A stretch of 64,000 bases of DNA from Levilactobacillus wangkuiensis (GCF_016861605.1 NZ_BOLM01000007.1:62001-126000); one strand, 5' to 3'. Counted from the stretch's first letter, positions 42,505 to 52,433 are shown. A program made the numbers and translations. Notes: generated by a model from the letters alone, not told the origin.

Positions 42505-43248
42505 CTAAGCCTCCCGCGTCACCTCAAAGAACCAACGCGTGGTGTCAGAGGTGGGTTCACTGTTCCCGAAGTCTGCGCTGACCCGCTTGACCGTCAACCC
42601 AGCTTTGGCCAAAGCCTGCTGGTAATCAGGTAAGTCATAGGTCCGCTCATGATGAAGCTCGGTCACCTTCCGATACTCCCCGGTCGTTTCATTCTTGGTG
42701 AAGAAGGCCAGGTCGTGTTCGGCAGCGTGATCTTCGTCCTCGATACCATAGCTGGTCCAGACAAAGGCCCGGGTCTCATCGACGTAATTATACATGTAGC
42801 CTGGGTAGACGTCATCCGTTTGGTGCGGGGTAATCACATCAAATAGGAATTGACCGCCCACAGCTAAGTGGTCATGCACCTGGGTAAACGCCTGCGTCAC
42901 GGCGTCCAAGTCCGTTAAATAACAGAAGGAATCCGCAAAACACGTCACCGTTTGGTATTGGCCAATCTCACTGAGGTCCAGCATGTTGCCCGCCATCAAG
43001 GGCAGGCTGACATCGGCCTCAGCGGCGTGCTTGGCAGCCAGTGCCAGCATGTCTTCACTGAGGTCCAGTCCACTGACCTGGTAGCCCTGTTGCGCCAATA
43101 GGACGCCTAATCGGCCGCTCCCACAAGCAAGGTCCAAGAGTTCCCCACTTGTTGGGGCTACCCGTTCAGCGACAAAATCCAGCCACTGGTCGTACATGGC
43201 TGGATCGAATAATTCGTCGTAAAGCTCCGCAAAGGATTGATAGATCAT
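42505..43248 (-). CDS. Class I SAM-dependent methyltransferase (YqeM type)
   Basis: A 247-residue protein with a Rossmann methyltransferase fold: motif I LLDLACGSGRLGVLLA (about 37-52), motif II LDLSEDML, and motif III-like TVTCFADSFCYL. In Bacillus yqeM lies in the same yqeG-H-I-nadD-yqeK-rsfS-yqeM order. Target unknown. It overlaps the rsfS stop by 4 bp. Confidence 0.9.
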   Translation of the reverse strand: MIYQSFAELYDELFDPAMYDQWLDFVAERVAPTSGELLDLACGSGRLGVLLAQQGYQVSGLDLSEDMLALAAKHAAEADVSLPLMAGNMLDLSEIGQYQTVTCFADSFCYLTDLDAVTQAFTQVHDHLAVGGQFLFDVITPHQTDDVYPGYMYNYVDETRAFVWTSYGIEDEDHAAEHDLAFFTKNETTGEYRKVTELHHERTYDLPDYQQALAKAGLTVKRVSADFGNSEPTSDTTRWFFEVTREA

Positions 43249-43601
43249 GCTTCAACCCATTGACCCAGATCAACTTCTGGGGCGTCTGACCAGAGCTTTT
43301 CTAAGTTGTAGTGACTCCGTTGTTCCTTTTGGAAAACGTGCACAACCACATCGCCTAAGTCAATCAGAATCCAGTCGGCATTGTTCCGACCTTCAACATC
43401 CTTGACGGTCACGTCGTTGGCGCCCATTTGATCAATGATCTCATCGGCAATGGCTTGGACCTGACGGCTGGAGTTGGCTTCCATAATCAGGAAGTAGTCC
43501 GCCATCAGACTCACCTTGTTCATATCTAAGGCAGTCATGTCCTCTGCCCGCTTGTTTTCCGCAGCCTTAACCGCAATTTCTAAAATTTGTTTGCTTTCCA
43601 T
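43245..43601 (-). CDS. rsfS: Ribosomal silencing factor RsfS
   Basis: Binds L14 on the large subunit and prevents joining of subunits when nutrients are short. 118 residues, the usual length: LEIAVKAAENKRAEDMTALDM at the start and ADWILIDLGDVVVHVFQKEQR, the hallmark region, at about 80-100. ATG 43601 follows AGGAG by seven bases; an upstream extension has no site. It sits between yqeK and the methyltransferase gene. Confidence 0.95.
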   Translation of the reverse strand: MESKQILEIAVKAAENKRAEDMTALDMNKVSLMADYFLIMEANSSRQVQAIADEIIDQMGANDVTVKDVEGRNNADWILIDLGDVVVHVFQKEQRSHYNLEKLWSDAPEVDLGQWVEA

Positions 43602-43614
43602 GCATTTTCTCCTC

Positions 43615-44220
43615 TCAAACGTTCGGATAACGTGGCACCCACGCATTGTAGGTGTCAATGGACTTGGGGTAGACCGGTTTCCCGTTTTCTACCAAATATG
43701 CCAGGGTGTGTTTTGCCTGAAAGGCCACTGCCTTGGCCAAGTTCTTATCCGCTAATTGCCGTGCATCGTCGACCCCTGGGAAATCTCTAGCCGGTTCAAT
43801 GTAATCGGCCGTATAGATAATCTGCTCCAGTGGTGACATGTAAATGGCCCCAGTCGTATGGTGCCGCACGGCATTTAAAATGTCTTCGTCATAGATACCC
43901 AATTCATGCTTGATCAGCTCGGCACCAACCACCCCATGCCAAATCGCATTGCCGTAATCCAGCAAGATGGGATTCAGGTGGTACTGCTTGATGGCCGCAA
44001 TAAAGTCCTCATCAGGTCGCTGCTTGGCGTAATCGTGGACCAGACCAGCAATACTGGCCTTTTCCACATCAACGTCGTTCATCTGGGCCAAGGCAATGGC
44101 CGTTTGTTCCACCCGCTGAACGTGTTTAAAGCGTTTCGGTTTGAGCTGTTTCGCAATTTTCGCCAGCAACTCATCACGAGTGCCTGCGAAAAGGTGTTCC
44201 GTGTAGGTTAGTTCAGTCAC
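43615..44220 (-). CDS. yqeK: YqeK-type HD phosphohydrolase (Ap4A hydrolase)
   Basis: A 201-residue HD-domain protein: KPKRFKHVQRVEQTAIALA (first His), AGLVHDYAKQRP (HD pair), and later WHGVVGA and HHTTGA. Homologues cleave diadenosine tetraphosphate symmetrically to ADP. It overlaps the nadD end by 8 bp, as in the Bacillus order. Confidence 0.93.
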   Translation of the reverse strand: MTELTYTEHLFAGTRDELLAKIAKQLKPKRFKHVQRVEQTAIALAQMNDVDVEKASIAGLVHDYAKQRPDEDFIAAIKQYHLNPILLDYGNAIWHGVVGAELIKHELGIYDEDILNAVRHHTTGAIYMSPLEQIIYTADYIEPARDFPGVDDARQLADKNLAKAVAFQAKHTLAYLVENGKPVYPKSIDTYNAWVPRYPNV

Positions 44221-44845
44221 GATATAATAAATGCTCCTTTATATAGAGATCGACCATGGTCGGCACCAGGTAGCGCACGGATTGTCCGCGGCGAACCTGT
44301 TCCCGCACCATCGTTGAACTAATGCCGATTTGAGGAACGTCGACCCACAAGACGGGGTACGGCGACTCGCGGTTAAATCCCTGACGACAGACGCCCACGA
44401 ACTGAACCAGTTTCGTCAGTTCATCGATTCGGTACCACTTTGGTAAGTAAGCGACCATGTCGCCCCCAATAATAAAGTAATACTGATTCTCCGGATGGGC
44501 TTGCGTCAGCTGGACCATGGTGTCGTAGGTATAGCTCCGACCACCCCGTTCAACCTCGGTCAACTCTATGTCAAACCGGGGATTGTCCTTGATGGCCGCC
44601 TGCACCATGGCGACCCGGTCTTTCGCCGGAATCGTCAGCTTACGGTCCACGTGGGGCGGCTCAGCATCGGGCATGAATAACACTTTATCCAGCCCCAGTT
44701 GCGTTGCCACTTGATCCGCAATCACCAGGTGTCCGAGATGGGGCGGGTTAAACGTTCCCCCCAGAATCCCGATGCGCCGTTTCTTAGCCGTCGCCGCCAT
44801 CTCAGTAGCGACCTGCGTACTCGTTCGTTCTAGGATTTTTACCAC
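44213..44845 (-). CDS. nadD: Nicotinate-nucleotide adenylyltransferase
   Basis: Joins nicotinate mononucleotide and ATP to nicotinate adenine dinucleotide in NAD synthesis. The 210-residue protein carries GILGGTFNPPHLGHLVIA (about 26-43), with the nucleotidyl-transfer motif, and GISSTMVREQVRRG near the end. The first 22 residues are an extension before the core, starting with GTG 44845 after GGGAGG. Lies between yhbY and yqeK. Confidence 0.95.
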   Translation of the reverse strand: MVKILERTSTQVATEMAATAKKRRIGILGGTFNPPHLGHLVIADQVATQLGLDKVLFMPDAEPPHVDRKLTIPAKDRVAMVQAAIKDNPRFDIELTEVERGGRSYTYDTMVQLTQAHPENQYYFIIGGDMVAYLPKWYRIDELTKLVQFVGVCRQGFNRESPYPVLWVDVPQIGISSTMVREQVRRGQSVRYLVPTMVDLYIKEHLLYRD

Positions 44846-44860
44846 GACTGCCAGACCTCC

Positions 44861-45184
44861 CTACATGTTTTCCACGATTGGTGAAATCTTTTGGTTTTCT
44901 TCTTCAGTAGCCACCCGGTACAAGACCAGGACCCGGCCGATGGTTTGGACCACTTGAATGTCCGTGTTGTCTTCGATGAAGGCCTTGGTCTCCTCAACCG
45001 ACACGTCGGCACTCTGTTGTAAATTGATCTTGATCAGTTCCCGGTTTTCCAGGGCGCCGGTCAGTTGTTCCAACCAAGCCTGGGTCAAACCGTTCTTCCC
45101 CACTGAAAAAAGTGGGCGCATAGCATGGGCGTGAGCCCGTAAGTAGCGTTTTTGTTTCCCTCGTAGCAAATTGTCGTCCTCCAT
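44861..45184 (-). CDS. yhbY: YhbY (CRM-domain) ribosome-assembly RNA-binding protein
   Basis: A 107-residue single CRM-domain protein (LRGKQKRYLRAHAHAMRPLFSVGKNGLT, then the GxxG loop area and VLVLYR). It binds pre-50S particles in other bacteria. It begins 4 bp after the yqeH stop, inside the ribosome-assembly block. Confidence 0.93.
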   Translation of the reverse strand: MEDDNLLRGKQKRYLRAHAHAMRPLFSVGKNGLTQAWLEQLTGALENRELIKINLQQSADVSVEETKAFIEDNTDIQVVQTIGRVLVLYRVATEEENQKISPIVENM

Positions 45185-45188
45185 ATTT

Positions 45189-46331
45189 TTAAATCATCGC
45201 GCGGCGAATCAAGACGCCGACGCCAGCGGGTGCCCAACCGGTCACGTTAATGCCAGCAGGCACCGTAATCCAACCGAGGCCTTCAAAGACCAGATCACTC
45301 TTCACCGTGGTCTTAAATTCATGGGCAACCAGTGGTGGGAAGTCATCTTTATTGTCAGCGTGTGGTGGGGTTAAGAGCTCACCCAATTGACGCGCATAAA
45401 AGTCATCGGCATTCTCCAGCTTCGTGCGGTGAATGTATAAGTTGTTTTCAAAGTAAGCCGTGAACCCGTTCTTCGGGCCCTTGGTGTAGTCAAACCGCGC
45501 AATCCCGCCTAAGAACAACGTTTGTTGGTCATTCAGCTGATAGTTCTTCGGTTTGATTGGCTTTTGTGGCGTCACGATCTTGAGGTCCTTACCATCCAAG
45601 AAGTGTGCCATCTGTTGGTTTTGAATGATACCAGGGGTGTCGACCAGGACGTGTTCGTCATCCAGGGGCAATTCAATCTTATCCAGCGTGGTTCCAGGGA
45701 AACGTGACGTGGTAATCAAGTCTTGAACCCCGGTGTTTTGCCGAATAATTTGGTTGATCAACGTTGATTTCCCGACGTTGGTGACCCCAACCACATACAC
45801 GTCGCGGTCGCCACGATACTTGTTGATCAGTTGCAGTAACCCATCAACGGATTGGTTGGTCTTGGCACTTAACAGAGTCACGTCGATTGGCCGTAAGCCT
45901 TCTTCGTTAGCCCGTTGCCGTAACCAGTCACGTAACTTGCTCCGCTTCAGTGAGCGGGGTAACAGGTCTTCCTTGTTGCCGACCAGTAAGACGGGGTTAC
46001 TCCCGACGAACCGGTGCAGACCAGGAATCACACTACCGTTAAAGTCGAAGATATCCACAACGTAAACAATTAAAGCGTTAGCGTCTTGAATTTGCGTTAA
46101 AAGGTTTAAGAAATCATCGTCCGTCAGACCGACAGGCACGATTTCGTTGTAATGCCGTAACCGGAAACACCGTTGGCAATAGACTTCTTCCTTCTCAATC
46201 CCTTTATCTAACGCCGATTGGGGGGTGTACCCCGGCGCCGTCTTGTCCGTTGTCTGAACCACCGCGCCACAGCCAATGCAGTGCAACGGTTCACCATCGA
46301 TTAATACCGGTTCAATGTGTTTTTCGTTCAT
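45189..46331 (-). CDS. yqeH: Circularly permuted GTPase YqeH (30S assembly)
   Basis: A 380-residue GTPase needed for small-subunit biogenesis. An N-terminal zinc finger (CIGCGAVVQ ... YCQRCFRLRHY) is followed by the permuted G domain, with G4 (VGNKEDLLP) and G5 (LLSAKTNQ) before G1 (VVGVTNVGKSTLIN) and G3 (DTPGI). The C-terminal part ends GVGVLIRRAMI. It starts within the end of yqeG (20-bp overlap). Confidence 0.96.
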   Translation of the reverse strand: MNEKHIEPVLIDGEPLHCIGCGAVVQTTDKTAPGYTPQSALDKGIEKEEVYCQRCFRLRHYNEIVPVGLTDDDFLNLLTQIQDANALIVYVVDIFDFNGSVIPGLHRFVGSNPVLLVGNKEDLLPRSLKRSKLRDWLRQRANEEGLRPIDVTLLSAKTNQSVDGLLQLINKYRGDRDVYVVGVTNVGKSTLINQIIRQNTGVQDLITTSRFPGTTLDKIELPLDDEHVLVDTPGIIQNQQMAHFLDGKDLKIVTPQKPIKPKNYQLNDQQTLFLGGIARFDYTKGPKNGFTAYFENNLYIHRTKLENADDFYARQLGELLTPPHADNKDDFPPLVAHEFKTTVKSDLVFEGLGWITVPAGINVTGWAPAGVGVLIRRAMI

Positions 46332-46854
46332 TAAGATCCTCCTGCCAAGTTAATTCTGGGTAGTTGCGGTGCAAGCGCCACATAACTACCTTTTCCAATA
46401 ACCGATTACCCTTTGTGATCCAGGCATCCGATTTCAAAATGGGTTTGACTAAGACACTCCGTACGCCGCTATGATGCGCCGCCCAGACGTCCGTCAATAA
46501 TTGATCCCCCACCATGACCACCTCATCACGCCGTAAATGCCAGCGACGAAGCGCCCGGTTCAACCCCAGGGCGAATGGTTTCAGTGCCCGGTGAATGTAG
46601 GGTAAATTAAACGGTGCCACGGCACGGTCCACCCGCGCGCGACTATTGTTCGACACCACAATGACCTGAATCCCGGCCAACTCTAGCAAATTGAGCCAAT
46701 GATGCAGTTCGGGTGTTCCGTCCGGATTATTCCACGCAATCAGCGTGTTATCCAGGTCGGTCAAGACCACCTTGATGCCGTTAGCCCGTAAATCCGCCGG
46801 CGTTAAATCATATATGTTCGTAACCATCCACGTGGGTTTGAATCCAGAAACCAT
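46312..46854 (-). CDS. yqeG: YqeG-family HAD IIIA phosphatase
   Basis: A 180-residue HAD phosphatase: VVLTDLDNTLIAW (motif 1), VIVVSNNS (motif 2), and VMVGDQLLTDVWAAHHSG (motif 4). The family is related to phosphatidylglycerophosphatase (PgpP/Gep4) but the role in Firmicutes is not settled. I chose ATG 46854, which gives the family's usual start (KPTWMVTNIYDLTP) and has GGGGGG upstream. The frame runs to TTG 46920, but a TATAAT lies there, so that stretch is promoter. Confidence 0.87.
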   Translation of the reverse strand: MVSGFKPTWMVTNIYDLTPADLRANGIKVVLTDLDNTLIAWNNPDGTPELHHWLNLLELAGIQVIVVSNNSRARVDRAVAPFNLPYIHRALKPFALGLNRALRRWHLRRDEVVMVGDQLLTDVWAAHHSGVRSVLVKPILKSDAWITKGNRLLEKVVMWRLHRNYPELTWQEDLNERKTH

Positions 46855-46965
46855 GCGGGTGACTGCCCCCCTTCGTTCGTTTGCCAGTAATGGCATGTCT
46901 AGCTTTTTTATTATACGCAATTTTCACCAATTTTACCACCATCAAGGGCTGTCGATGGTGGCTAA

Positions 46966-46996
46966 TAAAAAAGACCTCGCTTGAACAGCGAAGTCC
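46966..46996 (-). terminator. Terminator of infC-rpmI-rplT
   Basis: On the minus strand GACTTCGC and GCGAGGTC pair around TGTTCAA, followed by T6. A separate hairpin CCACCATC/GATGGTGG lies just beyond (46937-46961). Confidence 0.9.
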
Positions 46997-47011
46997 TTTG
47001 AAATGACTGAA

Positions 47012-47371
47012 TTAAGCAGCCAAAGCTTCTTTAGCTTGGTCAGCTAAAGCCGTGAATGCAGCAGCATCGTTCACTGCTAAATCAGCTAACATCTTCCGGT
47101 TAACGTCGATGTTGGCTAACTTCAAACCGTGCATCAACTTGCTGTAGCTCAGACCGTTCATCCGGGCTGCGGCGTTGATCCGGGCAATCCAAAGCTTCCG
47201 GAAGTTACGCTTAGTGGCTTTACGGTCACGGAAGGCGTATTGACGGCCCTTCATGACTTGGTCCTTAGCTACCTTAAATAAACGGTGCTTTGAACCACGG
47301 TAACCCTTAGCTAACTTTAAAACCTTCTTGCGACGTGCGCGTGAAACAGTACCGCCTTTAACTCGTGGCAT
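47012..47371 (-). CDS. rplT: Ribosomal protein L20
   Basis: A 119-residue L20 ([26 protein letters not shown]). Needed for early 50S assembly; it also represses its own operon by binding the leader RNA in Firmicutes. Last gene of infC-rpmI-rplT. Start ATG 47371 follows AGGAGG. Confidence 0.97.
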   Translation of the reverse strand: MPRVKGGTVSRARRKKVLKLAKGYRGSKHRLFKVAKDQVMKGRQYAFRDRKATKRNFRKLWIARINAAARMNGLSYSKLMHGLKLANIDVNRKMLADLAVNDAAAFTALADQAKEALAA

Positions 47372-47447
47372 AATCTTTTCCTCCTAAATCAATTCAAACA
47401 TTATGTCGACATTTCGTCGACCCGAAAATATGTGACCAGCTTACTGA

Positions 47448-47642
47448 TTACTTTTGCAGTAATTGACGGTAAGTGTTGATAGTCGTTTCGTTCATCATCC
47501 GGGTACCACGAAGGTTCCGGCGTTGCTTCTTGGTCTTACCGTGGAAACGGTGAGACGTGTATGCATTGGCACTCTTGATACCGCCCTTGGCAGTTACTTT
47601 GAAACGCTTAGCTGCGGCGCGGTTAGTCTTCATCTTTGGCAT
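47448..47642 (-). CDS. rpmI: Ribosomal protein L35
   Basis: A 64-residue basic protein, [20 protein letters not shown], of normal length. ATG 47642 follows AAGGAGG by about ten bases. Second gene of the operon. Confidence 0.97.
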   Translation of the reverse strand: MPKMKTNRAAAKRFKVTAKGGIKSANAYTSHRFHGKTKKQRRNLRGTRMMNETTINTYRQLLQK

Positions 47643-47688
47643 AATACGAAATATCCTCCTTAAATCGGTAGCTGGGCTACCCAATCAA

Positions 47689-48207
47689 TTACTTATTCTC
47701 TGCGATGGGCGAAAGCATTAAGAACATGCTCCGACCGTCCATCTTAGGCCGTTGTTCAACCGTGGCAACATCAGAAGTTTCCTGAGCCATCCGGTTGAGC
47801 ACCTCACGACCAATGTCTTTATGAGTAATAGCCCGGCCCTTAAACCGAATTGACACCCGAACTTTTTCACCCTTAGCCAAGAACTTTTTAGCGTTCTTCA
47901 GCTTGGTGTTAAAGTCGTTGGTATCAATGGTAGGACTTAACCGTACTTCTTTGACACTGACCACTTTTTGCTTTTTACGAGCTTCGCGTTGCTTTTTTTG
48001 CAACTCGAAACGGTATTTCCCGTAGTCCATGATCCGGGCTACTGGTGGCTTAGCTTTCGGTGCAACCAAAACTAAATCGAGGTTTGCGTCTTCGGCGATC
48101 TGTAAAGCGTCGCGTTTGGACTTAATACCCAATTGTTCACCATCATCGGCAATCAATCGAACTTCGCGTGCGCGAATACCCTCGTTGACAATCGTGTCGT
48201 TTGCTAT
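47689..48207 (-). CDS. infC: Translation initiation factor IF-3, non-AUG start
   Basis: About 172 residues with the two IF-3 domains joined by a basic linker: [14 protein letters not shown] (N domain), [16 protein letters not shown] (linker), and [13 protein letters not shown] (C domain). There is no ATG, GTG or TTG at the right place. The site GGAGG lies nine bases before ATA 48207 (ATA GCA AAC GAC) and only three before ATT 48213. The upstream GTG 48252 would put the ribosome site inside the gene. A rare start codon is the known way IF-3 controls its own synthesis (AUU in E. coli). First gene of infC-rpmI-rplT. Confidence 0.93.
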   Translation of the reverse strand: MANDTIVNEGIRAREVRLIADDGEQLGIKSKRDALQIAEDANLDLVLVAPKAKPPVARIMDYGKYRFELQKKQREARKKQKVVSVKEVRLSPTIDTNDFNTKLKNAKKFLAKGEKVRVSIRFKGRAITHKDIGREVLNRMAQETSDVATVEQRPKMDGRSMFLMLSPIAENK

Positions 48208-48258
48208 GGTAATCCACCTCCAAATTAATCTCGAGAACTGCAGAAATCTCACTCACAA

Positions 48259-48394
48259 AAAATGCGGGAACCTTTGATCACAATCAAACGGCTCCCGCAT
48301 GAAATCCAATCAAAAGATTGAACTAACGTGCATATCCAGCCCAGCAGCGTTAGCCACAGGGCGAGAAGCGGAAGCCTCTGCTTAATTTCTCAAC
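48259..48394 (-). promoter_or_regulatory. L20-type leader with terminator before infC
   Basis: The leader RNA on the minus strand ends in a long terminator: ATGCGGGAGCCGTTTGAT pairs with ATCAAAGGTTCCCGCAT (48300-48261), followed by T6. Upstream the segment AGAGGCTTCCGCTTCTCGCC and the stem around TAACGCTGCTGGGC are as in the L20 leader of Firmicutes. High L20 would favour the terminator; that mechanism is family knowledge. Confidence 0.85.
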
Positions 48395-48400
48395 TTAACC

Positions 48401-48429
48401 ATCATACCAGCTACCCGGTTACCTGTCAA
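48401..48429 (-). promoter_or_regulatory. Promoter of infC-rpmI-rplT
   Basis: Perfect TTGACA (48429-48424), 17-bp spacer, TATGAT (48406-48401) on the minus strand, just ahead of the leader. Confidence 0.8.
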
Positions 48430-48488
48430 TGGGTGTTCCCCATTTTTTCAGATAACCGATAGAAATATCACTGAGACGGTCTAGTCCT

Positions 48489-49976
48489 CTAATCATCTGA
48501 CTTGGCCCCGGTGCCCAGAACCTGGTCACTGTGATCCAACCGATTAATCACAAAGGTCAGCACCACAATCAGAAAGCCAATCACGTAAACCCAGTGTAAG
48601 CCATTATACAGGATGTGCCGCAGGGCTGGCAACAACTTTTCCGGCAACTGGCTCGCCGTCTGGGGATTGATCAACCGGTTCATCATGGCCATGCTGGTCC
48701 CGGCATAGTGGGCCAGACCGCGCTGCATCCCCGTGTTCAGGATAATCCCAAAGACGGAGACCATCAGTGTCTGCCCAATCGTTCGGCCCAGCGTGTTAAA
48801 TGAGGTCGCCACCCCCACGTTCTCGGCTGAGACCAACCGCTGGGACGTCAGGGTCGTCGTGGTCATCGCAATCCCAAAACCGAAGCCGTTGATGGCCGTA
48901 ATGATGAAGAACCAGCCGAACGACGCCTGCAGTGGCAGTAAGGCTAAAGCCAGGCCGGCCACCAGAATAAACGACAGGCTGAAGTACAGGATTCGCCGTG
49001 GCGTCCAGCGTGCCAGGAAGTAGCTGGTCGCAAAGGCGCCGACGACCCACATCAGTGAGTTGGGGGTCAGTGCGAGTCCCGCGACCGAAGCGGAGACCCC
49101 GTGAATTCCCTGGCCCCAGGTTGGGACGTAGACGGTCAAAGCCATCAGGTAGCCGTTGATCAGTGCCGCAATGGCATTTTGGACAATGAAGGGCCGATTC
49201 TTAAAGAGTTCCAGCGAAATGATCGGATCGACCGCACGCCGCTCGCGACGAATAAATAGCAGTAGGCTAACGGCGCTCACGACCAGTCCAGCCGCGAAGA
49301 CACCCCAGTGAATCGGCTGGCTACTGAGCACCTGAAAGCTCAGCATCAACGTGAGCAAGCACAGCATTAGCCAGAAGCTTCCCAGGTAGTCGATGCTGGC
49401 CGCGTGCTGGCGCTTGGGTTCGTGTAAGTATAATTGAAATAAGAGCATGGTCAACAACCCAATGGGCACATTAATGAAGAAAATCCAGTGCCAGCTGAGC
49501 TTATCAATGATGATGCCACCCAGTAAGGGCGCTAGAACCGCCGCGATTCCCCAGGCGGAGTTGGTGATGCCCAAGATTTTGGCCCGTTTTTCCAACGAAT
49601 AGATATCGGCAATAATGGTCATGGACACTGGCAGTAAGGCCCCGGCCCCAATTCCTTGAATGGCGCGCCAGAAAATCAGCACCGGCATGGTCTGGGACAA
49701 GCCGCTCATGGCCGAGCCCACGATAAACACGGCTAACCCGAACTGCATGACGGGTTTACGACCGATCACATCGGCCAGTTTGCCATAAATGGGGGTCACC
49801 ATGGCCGTCGCCAATAAGTAAATCGAAAAGACCCAGTTCATTAGGGCCACCCCATGCAGGCTCCCCACAATGGTTGGCAGTGCCGTCGATACGATAGTCC
49901 CCTCAACCGCGCTCACGAACGTCGCCACGTAAATGGCAATCGTGACAGCGAGCACGTTGGTCTTTGACTGTGACAT
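48489..49976 (-). CDS. MFS multidrug transporter, DHA2 (14-helix) type
   Basis: A 495-residue pump. It has VSAVEGTIVSTALPTIVGSL in helix 1 (acidic residue D/E), motif A GKLADVIGRKPVMQFG, and GAGALLPVSMTIIADIY in helix 4, with 14 hydrophobic helices by eye, like Bacillus Bmr3/EmrB relatives. ATG 49976 follows GGAAG by nine bases. It stands alone between the infC promoter and thrS; no regulator is next to it. Confidence 0.92.
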   Translation of the reverse strand: MSQSKTNVLAVTIAIYVATFVSAVEGTIVSTALPTIVGSLHGVALMNWVFSIYLLATAMVTPIYGKLADVIGRKPVMQFGLAVFIVGSAMSGLSQTMPVLIFWRAIQGIGAGALLPVSMTIIADIYSLEKRAKILGITNSAWGIAAVLAPLLGGIIIDKLSWHWIFFINVPIGLLTMLLFQLYLHEPKRQHAASIDYLGSFWLMLCLLTLMLSFQVLSSQPIHWGVFAAGLVVSAVSLLLFIRRERRAVDPIISLELFKNRPFIVQNAIAALINGYLMALTVYVPTWGQGIHGVSASVAGLALTPNSLMWVVGAFATSYFLARWTPRRILYFSLSFILVAGLALALLPLQASFGWFFIITAINGFGFGIAMTTTTLTSQRLVSAENVGVATSFNTLGRTIGQTLMVSVFGIILNTGMQRGLAHYAGTSMAMMNRLINPQTASQLPEKLLPALRHILYNGLHWVYVIGFLIVVLTFVINRLDHSDQVLGTGAKSDD

Positions 49977-50125
49977 TTCAAACATCTTCCTTCTAAAGCG
50001 CAAGTTTTACAGTCAGCGCTAGCCATTCACTAGCCGGCTGACGTTTAACCCGCTTAAATTTTAGTCTACCACTCTAGCTAGCTTCTCGACAGGCATCGTT
50101 TTGCCTACACATCGCAACCCAAACA

Positions 50126-50160
50126 AAAATGGGACCGCCATTAGCGACGACCCCGTTCCT
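50126..50160 (-). terminator. Terminator of thrS
   Basis: On the minus strand GGGGTCGTC and GGCGGTCCC pair (with G-U pairs) around GCTAAT, followed by ATTTTTG. It lies about 40 bp after thrS. Confidence 0.75.
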
Positions 50161-50195
50161 TCTATTCTCTGGTTACTGACCAGAAACGTTTAAAT

Positions 50196-52139
50196 TTAGT
50201 TTTCTTCACGACTGTATGAAGCAATGTCGACGAGGATTTCCTTGACGAAGGCGTCACTGCTCATGGAGTTGCTGTCGTCTTCCCCGTACTTCCGGACAGA
50301 GACAGTGCCATTAGCCATTTCGTCTTCACCAACGACCAACGTGTATGGAATCTTGTGCGTTTGGGCATCCCGAATCAGGTAACCCATCTTTTCGCCACGC
50401 TTGTCGACGTTGACCCGCACATCAGCGGCCTTTAATTCAGCGGCTAACTTGTCAGCGTAAGCACCATGCTTTTCTTCGGAAACAGGAATGATGGTGACTT
50501 GCTTAGGCGCTAACCAGGTTGGGAAAGCACCCTTGTAGATTTCAGTCAGGTAAGCGGTGAACCGTTCCATGGTTGAAACCAAGCCACGGTGAATCATGAC
50601 TGGACGGTGTTCTTCACCATCGGCACCGACGTAGTGTAAGTCGAAGCGTTCTGGCAACATGAAGTCCAATTGGATGGTTGAGAGCGTTTCTTCGTTCCCG
50701 AGGGCCGTCTTGGTTTGGACGTCCAACTTAGGACCGTAGAAGGCAGCTTCCCCTTCGGCTTCAACGTAAGGCAAGCCAAGGTCATCCATGGCACCCTTCA
50801 ACATCTTTTGGGCGTTGTTCCACATTTCATCGTCGTCGAAGTACTTTTCCGTGTTCTTAGGGTCACGGTAGCTCAGACGGAACGTGTAGTCCTTGATGTC
50901 AAAGTCTTTGTAAACCTTAACCATCAAGTCCAGGATGCTCTTGAATTCATCTTGGATTTGTTCTGGGGCAACGAACGTGTGACCATCGTTCAAGGTCATT
51001 TCACGAACCCGTTGTAAACCACTCAGGGCACCGGACTTTTCGTAACGGTGCATCATCCCTAATTCAGCGATCCGTAATGGGAGTTCACGGTAAGAACGGA
51101 TGTGGTGGTTGTAAATTTGAATATGGCTTGGGCAGTTCATTGGCCGTAATTCAAGTTGTTCGCCATCGCCCATGTCCATTGGTGGGAACATGTCTTCACG
51201 GTAGTGGGCCCAGTGACCGGATTGCTTGTACAGATCCAGGTTAGCCAGGACTGGCGTGTAAACGTGTTGGTAACCATTAGCAACTTCCTTGTCGATGATG
51301 TAACGTTCGATGGTCCGACGAATCGTGGCACCGTTTGGCATCCAGTATGGTAAACCGGCACCGACCTTAGGATCAACGAAGAACAAGTCCAGTTGGTTCC
51401 CAATGACACGGTGGTCACGTTCGCGGGCTTCTTGGCGCTTAGCCAGGTCAGCATCTAAATCAGCTTGCTTGTAGAAGGCCGTCCCGTAAATCCGTTGGAG
51501 CATTGGGTTTGAGGACTTGCCTTGCCAGTAAGCACCGGCAACGGAGAGCAACTTGAACTTCTTCACGTCGCCCGTGTTGGCTAATTGGGCACCGTCGCTG
51601 AGGACTTGGTAGTCACCGATCTTCAGGAAGGAAACGGCGTCGCCATCAATGGCATTGATCAATTCAGTGGTGTAAGGGTCATCCTTGGCAGTAGCTAAAG
51701 CATCGGCCTTGCTCAAAGAAATCCGTTCGATGTCTGACTTGTCGCTAACTAACTTTTCAACGATCACAGACAAAGCGTCCAGTTCATCAACGCTCACTTG
51801 TTGGTCGTCCTTGTCAGTGTCCACGAAGAACCCGTCTTCATCGGCGCTCACTTCACCCAAACGAATGGCTGGGAATTGCTTCTTCAACGCAATCCGGACT
51901 AAGGCTGCAGTCGTGTTCCGCAGAACGCTCAAGCCTTCGTCGCTGTCCTTGGTCACGATTTCGATGGCACCGTCGCCTGACAATGGGGTCAAGTAGTCGA
52001 CCAATTTGCCGTTTAACTTACCGGCAACGGCCTTCTTAGCTAAGCTGATAGAAATGGATTTCGCAACGTCAGCGGGCGTCGTGCCTTCTGGGAAGTCCTT
52101 AGACTTGCCATCGGGGAATTTGATTGAAATATCTGCCAT
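50196..52139 (-). CDS. thrS: Threonine--tRNA ligase
   Basis: A 647-residue class II synthetase. Parts: TGS domain (1-62), N2 editing domain (about 63-225; HHxxxH-type site appears altered as [20 protein letters not shown] follows it), catalytic core with motif 2 [14 protein letters not shown] and motif 3 [13 protein letters not shown], and C-terminal anticodon domain (about 535-647, [17 protein letters not shown]). Expression is set by the T-box leader upstream. Confidence 0.96.
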   Translation of the reverse strand: MADISIKFPDGKSKDFPEGTTPADVAKSISISLAKKAVAGKLNGKLVDYLTPLSGDGAIEIVTKDSDEGLSVLRNTTAALVRIALKKQFPAIRLGEVSADEDGFFVDTDKDDQQVSVDELDALSVIVEKLVSDKSDIERISLSKADALATAKDDPYTTELINAIDGDAVSFLKIGDYQVLSDGAQLANTGDVKKFKLLSVAGAYWQGKSSNPMLQRIYGTAFYKQADLDADLAKRQEARERDHRVIGNQLDLFFVDPKVGAGLPYWMPNGATIRRTIERYIIDKEVANGYQHVYTPVLANLDLYKQSGHWAHYREDMFPPMDMGDGEQLELRPMNCPSHIQIYNHHIRSYRELPLRIAELGMMHRYEKSGALSGLQRVREMTLNDGHTFVAPEQIQDEFKSILDLMVKVYKDFDIKDYTFRLSYRDPKNTEKYFDDDEMWNNAQKMLKGAMDDLGLPYVEAEGEAAFYGPKLDVQTKTALGNEETLSTIQLDFMLPERFDLHYVGADGEEHRPVMIHRGLVSTMERFTAYLTEIYKGAFPTWLAPKQVTIIPVSEEKHGAYADKLAAELKAADVRVNVDKRGEKMGYLIRDAQTHKIPYTLVVGEDEMANGTVSVRKYGEDDSNSMSSDAFVKEILVDIASYSREEN

Positions 52140-52174
52140 AATGATGATCTCCCTTATTGAAATTTGGGTAAATT

Positions 52175-52430
52175 ACGCAAAAAGTCCCCAGTACCTGCAA
52201 TAGGCACTGGGGACGTCAATAACGTGGTTCCACCCGATATTTTTCACGAGACTGATCCCGTGAACTCTAATCGTCGATAACGGAACGGACCGGCCGAAAA
52301 TTTCCTTTCGACAGCTTGTGGAAAGCGGTAATGCTAGTGGTCGCTAAGTCGGCTTCCAAGCAAGGCCAACTCTTCCTGTGAACGATCCCACCAGCACCAT
52401 GTCTTTCGTCATAGCTCTTTGGTTTCAAAG
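52175..52430 (-). promoter_or_regulatory. T-box leader of thrS
   Basis: T-box core GGGTGGAACCACG at 52235-52223 (minus strand) and terminator GTCCCCAGT...ACTGGGGAC with T5 (52214-52181). Stem I includes GGAAGAGTTGGCC. An ACC triplet followed by A (GCGACCACTAGC) is a fitting Thr specifier; its placement is inference. Confidence 0.9.
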
Positions 52431-52433
52431 ACT

